Below, piece after piece: positions 21,705-31,584 of a DNA stretch of 64,000 nucleotides (the first letter of the stretch is position 1; each line of letters begins with the position of its first letter). The notes under the pieces are model-generated. The model had not been told where the DNA came from. It saw only the letters and a list, made by a program, of their open reading frames with translations, and made no database searches. Source of the DNA: Eutreptiella sp. 'Long Island Sound 2002'. Taxonomy: Eukaryota; Euglenozoa; Euglenophyceae; Eutreptiales; Eutreptiaceae. The translations under genes and the position numbers were made by a program. The stretch covers positions 13,985,433-14,049,432 of the forward strand of contig OZ038386.1 of assembly GCA_964036045.1 (NCBI GenBank), given 5' to 3'.

Positions 21705-22617
21705 CAGAGAGAAAGACTTCTGATTTTCAGCCAACCCCCCTGAGTTTCAGCTTAGTGGGGGGGTTGCTGAGTGTTGTGCCTTTGCGTGGGTAGTAGAGCC
21801 ACTACTAACTCTAGGCTTCTCTTCCCATGTTATTGTGTTTTGGTGGGGAGAGAGGCCATGTGAAGCTCCTAGGCGGCCTTCACCCCTTGGTACCTCTCGC
21901 CTTGGGGAAGTAGTTAAATCTACACGGCCTAGGTTGCTGGAGTCCCCCTATCTCCCTCGTAGGTTGGGCCGGAATATGCCGTAGTGGCGTAACCCCATTC
22001 TCTTCCCCCTTGGGGTTGCTCTTAACCCACATTTGCTATTTTCTTGGCACTTTCAGGCAGTTTTGTACAGTTTTTTCTGTTTTTGGCCAGTGCTGTGCAT
22101 CATCCACTGTCCAGGATCCCAGAGACAACAGATCAGTTTTTTTTTTGCTTGCCTGGATTGTTACAAGCAGCAGTGTTGCTGCTGGAGGGTGGTGCAGCTG
22201 ATGGAGCCCCACCATCTTGGGCGGCCATCTTCCCATGTGCGTGTCACGAAAGAATTTAGATCAGGGGTCTTCAGTTGGTGTCCGCGCTCTGTGCCGCGCG
22301 TGAGTGGAGCTGGTGTGTGCGCGCCTTGCTGTGCGTGTCTGTGCGCGCCGCGTGTTGCCGGCCATCGTGCTGTTGTGCGCGCCGTCTGGTGCCGGCCTAG
22401 GGGAGCAGGTTGTGCGCGGGTGAGTGGTGCCGGGGCAGGGTGTGTGGTGCGAGCGTGTGTGGTGCCGGGGCGCACAGTGTTATGGGGTGGTGCCTGCGGG
22501 TGGCCACAGGTATGGTGGTAGCAGATCAGTTTGTACATGGGCTGCCCAGACATCTCTGCTGGAGCACTCTACCAAAGCCTGGTGTTGCACACCCAGGCTT
22601 TTATTTAAGTGGGGGGG

Positions 22618-22773
22618 TGTAACCGGACCAGCCCATGGGTCGCATGTACATACATTGTATTATTTGATATTGCTTGATCTGCAGTGATTTGTCGCATTTG
22701 TGGTACACATTTATTACTGTTTGCAGTGATACTATGTTTTGAGTTTCGTCTCCGTGCTCATCACTTGGTTTTA
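22618..22773 (+). repeat. 3' LTR of element E
   Basis: 156-bp repeat preceded by the polypurine tract. Confidence 0.85.
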
Positions 22774-23478
22774 GCGGCGGTGTCAATCGACTTGGACAAG
22801 GCCAATCTTTCGATGGAGTCCCACAAGACACTTGGATTCACCATTTTCGACAGTTTCAGGTCGGATTGAGCTCACATTGGCGTGTGCCAAAAATACAACG
22901 AAGCTTACGGACTTCAGAGGTTGCTTTTAGAAGTCCCTAGAGCTCCTATCTGAAGGTTGTCTGAACAATTGACGTCTGGGTTTCGTATTTTGGTTCCACT
23001 GTTGCACAGAATGAAGGACAAACCTGAGAAATTCAAGGTAAATTTGAGGAATCTGGATCCGAATCCCGACTTTGGCTTCAGCATCACAGCAAATGAAGGT
23101 AAGATCTGAGTTCCTGGCGTCGCATCTGGTGCAGCCAGTACTACAGGGGGTGCCTGTAGGGGTGAATGTCGCTGGCCAGCGTTTTGATTATGTACATTTG
23201 CTTCCATCTGCACGAGTAGCCAAATTCCAAAGATGCACAGACCAACAGAGACAAGATTACCCCGAATCTGCCTGAATTAAGCCTGAGTTTGGTTTTTTCT
23301 GAACACGGCAGCACACTCCGTGGCTTTCGGTTTTCGACTTTCGATACGCTACCGAACGGAAACCAAAGAAAAATTGATTGATTGACGTCAAATTATCAAA
23401 CATTCGCAGTTCTCCACATCATGACATAAACAGAAAGAATGAACAGTGGATTGAGCAGAATGTGGTGGGATGGCTTCC
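22774..23478. other. 3' non-coding region of element A, continued
   Basis: About 700 bp between element E and the end of A pol. No gene is recognised. Confidence 0.5.
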
Positions 23479-26400
23479 TCAATTCGGCCAAGCACGAATA
23501 CATGTGACCACCAACCTGTCTGGCCTGGCCCTCGTACGGCTTGGGCGCTGCAAATCAGCGGCCGAACTCGAAGCTTGGTCCTCATTTGGCTCCTGGGCTG
23601 GCCTGACCGCAGGAGGGGAGATCGACGGATCAGCCCTGGAATGTGGCTGCTGAGGGCCGTAAAAGGCTGGATCTCGATTCACCACAGGTCTTTTTCCGTC
23701 GCTCTCCACTTGTCTGTCTGGTTTCGACAGACAGTCTGTCAGGAGTACTCCAATGTCGGGGTGCTTCTTCAGGAAGTCGATGAACCCCTTGGTGTATCCA
23801 TGGACAAAAGATTGGGCTGGTTCCCAGTTGTTGTGACTGGAATTAAAGCCCCTCCACTCACACAGAAATTCCCATTCGCCCTTGGCGTCACGTCTTGCTT
23901 CAACAATCCTCTTGAGTTCGTACTTCCCCCCTTCGATGACCCGATCAGACAAATGTTTCGCAGTCCAAAAAAGGGGTTTAACCCGATCCTTGGGGGAGGG
24001 GATCTCTCTCTTGAGGCGATTGCCCGAAACGTCAATTTCCCTGCTGACATCCACACGAATCCTCCACCTGTTCTCACCAAGACGCGCTGTAACAGCGAAT
24101 GGCCCCTCCCACAAGGGAAGAAGCTTGTCATCTCCGTCCAGGGTGGTTTCGGATTTTCGAAGCCAAACTCGATCATCGACTTCAAAATTGTGGGGGTTTT
24201 TTCGGCCTTGATTCTGGACCCAAAGCCAGTCAGCTTGATGCTTCTCGATTAATTTAGAGACAGTTTTATCTGCTCGTTGGACGTCGTCCAAAAACAACGA
24301 AGCATCTTTACAGGGGCGAGGATTATTCAACGGCATGTTCCACCAACACTTCTTTCGTCCAAAGACAATTTCATTTGGAGAAAGGCCATGATACAAAGGC
24401 GTGTTGTGGTAACGGCGAAGCATGGCGAATAGAATCTCAAGCCAATGGAAATCCTTTTCACTCGCGAGCTCCTTACGAAGCATATTTATAAGTGAGCGGC
24501 CGGCTCTTTCACCAGGCAGCGCTCGATGCGAGTGGATTTCACATCGCAGGTGGTGGATTCCAAGGCGAGCACATAATTCTCTCCACCATTCGGAGGTGTA
24601 CTCTTTGCCTGAGTCCGTAACCACCTCGGATGGGACGTCCCAACCTCCCATCCAGGTCTGCGCGCACCATTTGGCGGCAGCCTTGCCAGTCATCGACTCG
24701 ATGTTGCAAGGCAACACCTGAATGTAGCCGGAATGACGGCACTGAATAAGGAGCACACCATTGACCTTTTTATTGGTCCAATGGCACTCTTCGTCGTCGA
24801 GTTCACCGAGATAGAAGAAATCACTGGTGACTCTGTTAAAGAGGCGCTCCGGAATAGGATGTGGCCTCAGATGGCCGTGCTTCTTCGCGCTGGGGGGCGT
24901 CGAGACAGCACATTGGGCACATCCGGCGGCTACTTTCATGCAATGAGTATATAGCCGTGAGCCAAACAACCTATGTTTAATCATCGACCACAGTCGACGG
25001 CCATGTGCGTGGGGGGACTCCCATTTATGCCACCAGTTTAACACTCGGGGGGCCAGGGCGTCTGGTACGCACAATTTACCCTCCATCCACAGCTTCCCCC
25101 CATCCAACGAATACTCTGAAAAAATCCCATCCTTGTGAGCATCTTTGGATTTGAGATTTCCAAAGACCTCTTTAAACATGGGATCCTGCAGATAATCGGA
25201 CGTCCAGTCACGGATGATCAGGGAATCTTTCGGCACGGGTGGAGTTTTGGCCGGATCTCGACGCTTAATGCCCTGGATCAACCGAAATCTACTTACTCGT
25301 CGGGTATAGTCAAACCGTTTCACACTCCCTGAGGAGGGATCGGTGACTTTTTCCACGACTTTCAGTGTTTTGGTGCAGATCTCATGAGCATGCGCCGGAT
25401 CTGAGATGGCCGTGATGTCATGGCACGGTAATGCGTGCTGTTTAACAGCGCATTGCATGCATGCACGTTGAATGAGCTTTTTTTCTTCCTGATCCCATTC
25501 GATGATGACATGGCGGTCCTGCTCCGTACCATGGATGTTGGTACTTTGCAGCCCCTCTGAGGCGGGGTAAGCCCATCGGCTCAGAGCATCCGCTACCGTG
25601 TTGTGTTTTCCAGGCAAATACGACACATGAAGGTCAAACAGAGAGAGAAATTCGTGCCATCTGGCCCGTCGACCAGCTGGGCTCGCGACAGTATCAATGT
25701 GTTCGGTGGCCCAATACTCCAGAGATCGATGATCCGTCAGGACCTCGACTCGATTGGTGCCAACCCACGATTGGTACTTTTTTAAAGCACAGATGATGGC
25801 ATATGTTTCTTGCTCACGCGGCGACCATTGCATTTGGCGTGGGGCTAGCTTCCGAGACCAAAATGCAAGAGGGTAATGATCGCCGGTGGCTTCATCAACC
25901 TGTTCAAGGACAGCTCCGATCGCGTACCTAGAAGCGTCGGTTCTAATGTAGAAGGGTCGGTCGAATTGGGGGACATGCAACGTGGCGACTTCACAGAGGG
26001 CCGCCTTCAAGTGATGGAAGGCCTCCTCGCACTCGTCAGTCCACTTGACACGAACCTTTGAACCTGCCTTGCCCGCATCTCTCCCTACCTTCAATAATTC
26101 AGTGAGGGGAGCAGCAAATTTGGTATAATTCGGCACAAAAGTGTGGTAAAAATTGCAACAACCCAGGAATCCTCTCAACTCCGTGATCGTCTCAGGGCGC
26201 TTCCACTTCTGAATAGCGACGAGCTTCCCTGGACTGGGTCGTCGGGTGCCATTCTCTAGGAGAGAACCACAAAATTCGACTGATTTTAAAAATAATTTTC
26301 CCTTCTTTGGCCCACAAATCAGCTGATTAGCATCAAGAATGTCCAAAACTTGGTTCAGCTGCTTTTCATGTAGGGCCACCAGCTCGGCTTCGGTTAGTCC

Positions 26401-28662
26401 CTCCCCCTCCGTCGCGATGATTATGTCATCTATGTACACACTCACGAAGGCACGAAGCTCAGGATGGGCTGTAAAAAGCACATCCTCCATCATTCTTTGA
26501 AAAAATGAGGGGGCGTTCTTCAGACCCATGGGCATGACCGTCCATTGGACTGGGCCACATGGCGTGCACATACAGGTGAGAGGTCGGCTGTCCTTCCTCA
26601 ACGGCATTTGGTGAAAGCCGTGACGGAGATCCAGCACAGAAAACAAACGACCTCTTGCCCTCTTGGCGATTTCCTCCTCAATGAGGGGCAGGGGGTGCGA
26701 ATCCGCCTTGGTTTCGGCGTTGAGATTGCGAAAATCAACAACCATTCGCCAACCATCAATAGTGTTCTGGTCTGCAGGCGGTGGCTTCGGGACTGTGAAG
26801 GGTGCACAGCACCATTCGCTGGTCATACAACCCTCAAGCCAACCAAATTCCCTGAGATTTCTCTCGATGATTTTTCTGAGGATCTCATGTTTATGTCCAT
26901 GGTTCTCATAAGGACGTTGTTTTTTCGCCCTGTAACCTTCACGAAGCTCGATGAAGGCTTCACCGAACTGTCCACGGACAGGGGGGTCTTTGATCAACTT
27001 TCCTGAAAGGGTTGTGTCCTTCCGTTCCTCAAAAATCTTTTCTCTTGACTTGGAACACAACTCAGTGTCCACCTGATCACCAGCAATTACTGTCGAAAAA
27101 ACTTTGGCAACTTCTTCGGCCTTGGCAGGAAGAATCTTCTTACGGATGTCCCTAAAGAGGTCCGTATCAACTGCCTCTTGAAGATAGGTGGGTCGAGTGT
27201 CGACATTCCAGAGATTCTCTTCGTGATCCAGCTCCTCGAAAGGATCTATGAAAGCTTCCACAGGGGGTTTTTCATAAAAAACTCTGAATTTGCGGCGCGA
27301 TTTAAGATTCTTCTTCGCCCGTGCACTGAAGATTCTTTTCGATGTCGATCGTATTGGGGAAGAGGGAGACGAGGCGGATCCATTGGACGTTGGATCACCT
27401 TGGGTATCTGACAGACAAAAATCAGAAAAAATAGATTCATCATCAGTACCACGCTCAACCTCAGATTCAGACCCAACACATGAATCAGTACCAGAATCAG
27501 CAGAATTAGAGTCAGAAAGCTTTCCATCCACCAGGAATGCAAGCGAATTCCAGGACCGCTGTGGCAGGGGACCTGTGTCGTCCCTGGCATACAGCTTAAT
27601 CTTCCTGGGAAGTTCGATGTAATCTACACAAATGTCTTGTAATTCCTGAAACCAAGGCTTGTCGTCCCACAAGGGCACAACTAAAATCGCCTGGGTTTTA
27701 TCTTGCTTGATTTTGTGGATGACCTGCTGGATTAAGTGAAACGGAGGATTAATCCACAACTTCTTGTCCCATTTATGGGTCCAAGCGTCGCTAAAGTGCT
27801 TGTCAAAGCGCTTGTTCTTACGGTTAGCAAAGGCATCATACTGTGGCCAAAAGGAATGGTGTTCATGAAAATATTCACAAATTGCATCGCGCCATTTGTC
27901 GACAACTCTGTAGGATGAAGAGTGCCAGCGCGAAGGGCGTCGTGGCTGGGAGTCCCTACGAAGACATTCTAACTCTCGGGAGTAATCGGCACTCCCATTC
28001 ACCTCTGCAATGGTGACATCTTCACCAAATTTTGGTGTAACTTTTTGCTTCAAAAATTCTTCTGCACTTTTAAACCCTGCGTGCAAAAAACGAAATTCAG
28101 GACGCTCCAAGGGACCTGACTCCAGCAAAAAACAACGCCGATGACCTACGGGCGCCACCCTGTTCTTGCGAAGCCAAGGATGGCCCAAGTAAAGGTCATA
28201 CTTTATGTCGGCACGATAGAAGTAGTCATCCTTAAGGACAACTTCCTCCAAATTACCTTCTTCCCAAAGGTCTTGAGCGACCAAATGAGTTGATATATAA
28301 CAACCGCGTTGCCCACCTGCGAGAGAATGTCCAGAAACTCCCTCGAGGGTAACAGGATGAGGCGACTCAAACACGCAGTCGTCGGGTAAGAATGAATTGG
28401 ATTGGAGATTTACCTCTGATCCATTGTCACACAAACAAGTGGCGAGGTGGAAATTTCCCTTGCAATCAGAGACCCACAGCTTTGTGACAAACTGACGGGC
28501 CCTGTGCTTGGACTGTACACCTACCTCGTCCACTACAACAGAAGGATCCGCTGCCGGATCCAGGGGAGAGGAGACAAGCGACCCTACATCAAGTAATGGT
28601 CGATCAGGAATCTGGGGATCATGCCTGAAATCGCCTGGGGAGGGGCGATTTTCGTGGCTCCC
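23479..28662 (-). CDS. pol: Element A Pro-Pol: protease, methyltransferase-like, RT, RNase H, integrase, chromodomain
   Basis: The frame follows the nucleocapsid frame after a single TAG (28663-28665) and runs 1727 codons to TGA. Positions are counted from 28662. The aspartic protease motif LCDNGSEVN is near residue 75. A Dam-like domain with DAFANR, LWINPPF and ILVVPLW spans about 270-380. Reverse transcriptase has VLDLRHGFHQ and the catalytic YIDD near 745. RNase H has RTDASRYAIGAVL near 905. The integrase zinc segment is HAH...CAQC. The integrase core has SDFFYL, VVTDSGKEY and an E in LPGERAG. The chromodomain has YELKRIVEAR, FLCEWRGF and NNWEPAQSF near 1600. All catalytic residues I can check are intact. 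There is no own ATG at the start, so expression probably depends on readthrough of the TAG. Confidence 0.92.
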   Translation of the reverse strand, partial: GSHENRPSPGDFRHDPQIPDRPLLDVGSLVSSPLDPAADPSVVVDEVGVQSKHRARQFVTKLWVSDCKGNFHLATCLCDNGSEVNLQSNSFLPDDCVFESPHPVTLEGVSGHSLAGGQRGCYISTHLVAQDLWEEGNLEEVVLKDDYFYRADIKYDLYLGHPWLRKNRVAPVGHRRCFLLESGPLERPEFRFLHAGFKSAEEFLKQKVTPKFGEDVTIAEVNGSADYSRELECLRRDSQPRRPSRWHSSSYRVVDKWRDAICEYFHEHHSFWPQYDAFANRKNKRFDKHFSDAWTHKWDKKLWINPPFHLIQQVIHKIKQDKTQAILVVPLWDDKPWFQELQDICVDYIELPRKIKLYARDDTGPLPQRSWNSLAFLVDGKLSDSNSADSGTDSCVGSESEVERGTDDESIFSDFCLSDTQGDPTSNGSASSPSSPIRSTSKRIFSARAKKNLKSRRKFRVFYEKPPVEAFIDPFEELDHEENLWNVDTRPTYLQEAVDTDLFRDIRKKILPAKAEEVAKVFSTVIAGDQVDTELCSKSREKIFEERKDTTLSGKLIKDPPVRGQFGEAFIELREGYRAKKQRPYENHGHKHEILRKIIERNLREFGWLEGCMTSEWCCAPFTVPKPPPADQNTIDGWRMVVDFRNLNAETKADSHPLPLIEEEIAKRARGRLFSVLDLRHGFHQMPLRKDSRPLTCMCTPCGPVQWTVMPMGLKNAPSFFQRMMEDVLFTAHPELRAFVSVYIDDIIIATEGEGLTEAELVALHEKQLNQVLDILDANQLICGPKKGKLFLKSVEFCGSLLENGTRRPSPGKLVAIQKWKRPETITELRGFLGCCNFYHTFVPNYTKFAAPLTELLKVGRDAGKAGSKVRVKWTDECEEAFHHLKAALCEVATLHVPQFDRPFYIRTDASRYAIGAVLEQVDEATGDHYPLAFWSRKLAPRQMQWSPREQETYAIICALKKYQSWVGTNRVEVLTDHRSLEYWATEHIDTVASPAGRRARWHEFLSLFDLHVSYLPGKHNTVADALSRWAYPASEGLQSTNIHGTEQDRHVIIEWDQEEKKLIQRACMQCAVKQHALPCHDITAISDPAHAHEICTKTLKVVEKVTDPSSGSVKRFDYTRRVSRFRLIQGIKRRDPAKTPPVPKDSLIIRDWTSDYLQDPMFKEVFGNLKSKDAHKDGIFSEYSLDGGKLWMEGKLCVPDALAPRVLNWWHKWESPHAHGRRLWSMIKHRLFGSRLYTHCMKVAAGCAQCAVSTPPSAKKHGHLRPHPIPERLFNRVTSDFFYLGELDDEECHWTNKKVNGVLLIQCRHSGYIQVLPCNIESMTGKAAAKWCAQTWMGGWDVPSEVVTDSGKEYTSEWWRELCARLGIHHLRCEIHSHRALPGERAGRSLINMLRKELASEKDFHWLEILFAMLRRYHNTPLYHGLSPNEIVFGRKKCWWNMPLNNPRPCKDASLFLDDVQRADKTVSKLIEKHQADWLWVQNQGRKNPHNFEVDDRVWLRKSETTLDGDDKLLPLWEGPFAVTARLGENRWRIRVDVSREIDVSGNRLKREIPSPKDRVKPLFWTAKHLSDRVIEGGKYELKRIVEARRDAKGEWEFLCEWRGFNSSHNNWEPAQSFVHGYTKGFIDFLKKHPDIGVLLTDCLSKPDRQVESDGKRPVVNRDPAFYGPQQPHSRADPSISPPAVRPAQEPNEDQASSSAADLQRPSRTRARPDRLVVTCIRAWPN

Positions 28663-29364
28663 CTAGGCGTTCTGACCTCCAGTGGCTGCGTTAACATTGT
28701 GAACACAGCCTGATTCGTCGATCCACTCATCTTGGAACGGATCATCTGCTGGATTCAGGGCATTTTCGACGTAATCTCGATCCGCATCGGACACCTGATC
28801 TGCACCTGAGACCTGATCCACACGATGGTTGCCCTTTCCACGTCCACGGCCACGGCCGCCGGATGATGGACCTCCACCGTCGCCACGCCCTCTGCCCTTA
28901 CCAGAGAAAGGGGTTCCCGAAGGATTTCCCTTACCTTTACCCTGGAATCCTGGAGCATTTCCTTTGTTTGTACCGGATTGAGGGGTTTGGCCTGGATTTC
29001 GATTTCCGCCTCCGGCGTTGCCATTGGGACTTTTCTGGCCGTTCGGCTGCCCACCGGAGCCGGATGGAGTCCGATTTCCTGTGCCTTGAGACCCGCCAGG
29101 ACCTCCGGGATTTTTGTTTCCACCGGAGGGGGTCGAATTCCCTTTTCCCCCCTTTCCACCATGCACCTGTCTGTCATTCCTGTCTGAATTCTGCGAATTA
29201 CTGACATTGTCACCAATCACCTTGTGATCGTAAGCAGACCATCGGTGATTACCAGTAGAATGCGTCTTAGCTCGGTTCGTAGAACCTAAAAGAAGGCAGA
29301 TGCTACAATGATCCTGAACATTCCGGGTGTCATTCACCTTTTTGTTGCCCTTTTGGGCCCCATT
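28663..29364 (-). CDS. Element A nucleocapsid-like segment
   Basis: This 233-codon segment lies in the same frame as gag and pol. It follows TAA (29365-29367) and ends at TAG (28663-28665). The N-terminal part holds CSIC followed by closely spaced His residues (THSTGNHRW), a possible zinc-binding arrangement that is not a classical CCHC knuckle. The middle is Gly/Asn/Pro/Lys/Arg-rich, with many GNP and GKG repeats ending in RGRGRGKGNHR, typical of an RNA-binding nucleocapsid tail. An acidic stretch precedes the stop. No independent ATG is present at the start, so it is probably made as a Gag extension. Confidence 0.65.
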   Translation of the reverse strand, partial: NGAQKGNKKVNDTRNVQDHCSICLLLGSTNRAKTHSTGNHRWSAYDHKVIGDNVSNSQNSDRNDRQVHGGKGGKGNSTPSGGNKNPGGPGGSQGTGNRTPSGSGGQPNGQKSPNGNAGGGNRNPGQTPQSGTNKGNAPGFQGKGKGNPSGTPFSGKGRGRGDGGGPSSGGRGRGRGKGNHRVDQVSGADQVSDADRDYVENALNPADDPFQDEWIDESGCVHNVNAATGGQNA

Positions 29365-31584
29365 TTAGGTGTTTTGCTGGGTATTCTTGTTTCCCCCAAG
29401 ACCCTCATGGAAATTGTGATTGGCGGCGTCAGCGAGCCGCTCAACCTCTTCCCACAGTTCCTGCGGGGTGAACGAAAACACCCAGTTCCTGGCCTTCAGG
29501 CGATGGCCATGGAAGCTTACTCCCCTATTGAGGACTTGGACAAACAAGTCCCGATCCTCGTGTTCATTAAACTTGATTTTCCACGTGTTTTCAGTGAATT
29601 TCACCTTGGTAAACGACGTGGGGGAACACCTTTGAAGTGATTCCCTGACGGAAAGCCTGTTGGCCGAGGCATCGAAGCCATCGACCTCCGCCCACCAGGT
29701 CTTGACCTTTTCTTCGGACTGTTTATTCCGAAGGGTGGCGGCAGTTTCGGAGGGGATCTTGTCAAAAATCAGATTTTTCAGCTCAGCACTAGAAAATTTT
29801 TGGCCTGAATGTTCAGATTCTTCCACTAAATTCCAGAAGCGCTGTCTCTTGTCTTGCACTTCGTGCAAGATTAATCGCGAGAATGAAGGAAAATTCTTCA
29901 ACATCTGGTGGTAATGGTCCTCAGGCAGCCGGGATCCACGTACCTCCAACTGTTCCCACACCTCATCAAAGGTAAGGGGGGAACTTGAATCCTCACGATC
30001 ACTCCAGGTCCTGAGCCAAGTGTTGGCCGGCGCTCCCTCAAGGCAGTCCAAGAGGGCCATCAGGAACTGATCATCTTGAAGTTTTTGAGTCTTAACCCAC
30101 AGTTTAAATTCCCGTTGGAACTGAGGCCAACGTCTGGGGTTCCCATTATACTTCGGTTGCTTGGCAACCTGACGAAGTCGCAATGAAGTCGGATTAAGAA
30201 GTGAATCCAGCCCAACACCGGCCGTAATGGCAGACACCTTGGCGGCATCATTAGCCACACCAGCTCCGGCGAGGGTCTGGGCGAGCAACATCTGGGCTAA
30301 TGCATTGGAATCAGCAGCAGGAAGGGCAGTACGGGAGGCAGTTCGCTTGGCATTCTGAGCCTCAGTCCTAGCCTTCGCCGTCCTACTCTGAGATCGAGAG
30401 ATTGTAACCCTTTCCTTTAGCTTAGTCCTGCTGATCCTTGCATCGGTGGTCTTAGAGTCCACCGAAGGAGCAATCGAAAAAATTTCTGTCGCCTCCTCCG
30501 ACGGTTCTGTTGTTTGTTCTACCGATGATGCGCCCTCAGACCGCATGTGGGTCTTGAAAAGATCTTTAATTCCCAGCGTTTGAATGATGAGTTGCATTTG
30601 ATCTTTGAGCAATTGGAGCTCAGAGTCTCGCTGTAATCTGCAGGAGCAGTCGGCAGGACAGTACATACCGTGTCCTGAAGGGCCTGAGCAGGCTGTCGGA
30701 CCGCTAATCTCAGTGGTTCGCAGCCAGGAGTCCACTTGGGGAGCTCCTTCAGCCCTAATTTCTAGGCTTGCCTGCCTGGCTGCCTCTAAAATTCCTTCCT
30801 CAACCGCGGCGGCTAGATCGTCGCGGATGGAAACAGGGGGATGAGGGGCGGAGGGCCCGGCAACAGGTGCCTTGGTCTTCTCCTTCGGGAAGGGACTTGC
30901 CTCCCAGATCTGCAAAAAAATGGCAAAAGAGTCATCTTCTTGAGAACGCCACCACATCCTGGTATTAATTTCTTCTTGAAGGAGGAAAAAATATTCGAAT
31001 AAAAAATCAGAGGCGATTCTTTCTTGTCCAATCAGCTTAGACGTGGCTAAGAGACAAAGGGCCTCAAGCGCCTCAAGGTTACAAGTCACTTCTGAAGACA
31101 AATGGTTGTCCCATTGTGCCCAAGAGGCTGGTCGATTATAGGTGGGTACCTCACCTGGACCACCCATCTCAATGTCGTCAATGTCGGCTTCGATGGTCTC
31201 GAATGTGGGACATTGGTAAGGGATGTGGGTACCTGCCAGCTCCGTAAGGTCCACCGGAGCGTTGCCATCGCCGTAGGCTGGGAGATTCCAGCTGCTTGAT
31301 GGCCAATTTCGACTGGGATCTTGATGGTAATCTGGGCCTACACAGCTGCTGATTTGTGCCCTTCTTGGGCAGCTTGGGCTTGCGCAAGGCATTCCTCTCA
31401 AGGCCTCGTTCGCACAGCACCACGGCAGCGTAATTGTTACGTCTCCAGGAGCGGCGGGGTCTACGGGGCCGTACTGGGGAGCTAGCTGTGGTTGGGTTTG
31501 AGGTTTGAGGTTTGATTTTGCGGGTACTAGACGCTTTTCGGCCCCGGGGGGCCACCTGGTCGGGCCAGGTGATATCCTCCCCAC
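29365..31584 (-). CDS. gag: Element A Gag (capsid region)
   Basis: The frame runs to a TAA immediately before the nucleocapsid segment. The first roughly 30 codons (31584-31497) belong to the GC-rich insert; true Gag starts at 31496. The central part contains DSLLNPTSLR, NPRRWPQFQREFKLWV and CLEGAPANTWLRTW, which fits the retrotransposon Gag capsid family. HEVQDKRQRFW and related helices follow. The N-terminal 386 bp are duplicated at 33950-34335. The normal start is the ATG in the LTR at 34537, and this copy has been separated from it by the insert, so the present arrangement may not make intact Gag. Confidence 0.75.
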   Translation of the reverse strand: MGRISPGPTRWPPGAEKRLVPAKSNLKPQTQPQLAPQYGPVDPAAPGDVTITLPWCCANEALRGMPCASPSCPRRAQISSCVGPDYHQDPSRNWPSSSWNLPAYGDGNAPVDLTELAGTHIPYQCPTFETIEADIDDIEMGGPGEVPTYNRPASWAQWDNHLSSEVTCNLEALEALCLLATSKLIGQERIASDFLFEYFFLLQEEINTRMWWRSQEDDSFAIFLQIWEASPFPKEKTKAPVAGPSAPHPPVSIRDDLAAAVEEGILEAARQASLEIRAEGAPQVDSWLRTTEISGPTACSGPSGHGMYCPADCSCRLQRDSELQLLKDQMQLIIQTLGIKDLFKTHMRSEGASSVEQTTEPSEEATEIFSIAPSVDSKTTDARISRTKLKERVTISRSQSRTAKARTEAQNAKRTASRTALPAADSNALAQMLLAQTLAGAGVANDAAKVSAITAGVGLDSLLNPTSLRLRQVAKQPKYNGNPRRWPQFQREFKLWVKTQKLQDDQFLMALLDCLEGAPANTWLRTWSDREDSSSPLTFDEVWEQLEVRGSRLPEDHYHQMLKNFPSFSRLILHEVQDKRQRFWNLVEESEHSGQKFSSAELKNLIFDKIPSETAATLRNKQSEEKVKTWWAEVDGFDASANRLSVRESLQRCSPTSFTKVKFTENTWKIKFNEHEDRDLFVQVLNRGVSFHGHRLKARNWVFSFTPQELWEEVERLADAANHNFHEGLGGNKNTQQNT
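31111..31496. repeat. 386-bp direct duplication in A gag, inner copy
   Basis: Appears identical to 33950-34335. The two copies bracket 2453 bp of unrelated GC-rich DNA. Confidence 0.85.

Larger units (their letters stand above)
20310..22773 (+). mobile_element. Element E: small non-autonomous LTR retrotransposon inside A
   Basis: Two direct repeats of 156 bp (20310-20465 and 22618-22773) begin TGTAACCGG, end GGTTTTA and differ at about two positions. TSD gcgg lies at 20306-20309 and 22774-22777. After the first LTR comes tggtgcagagggtac (20466-20480), a plausible primer-binding site. Before the second LTR comes the polypurine tract aagtggggggg (22607-22617). The internal 2.1 kb has one open frame without reverse transcriptase or integrase, so mobilisation must rely on another element. 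It is oriented opposite to its host, element A. Confidence 0.85.
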
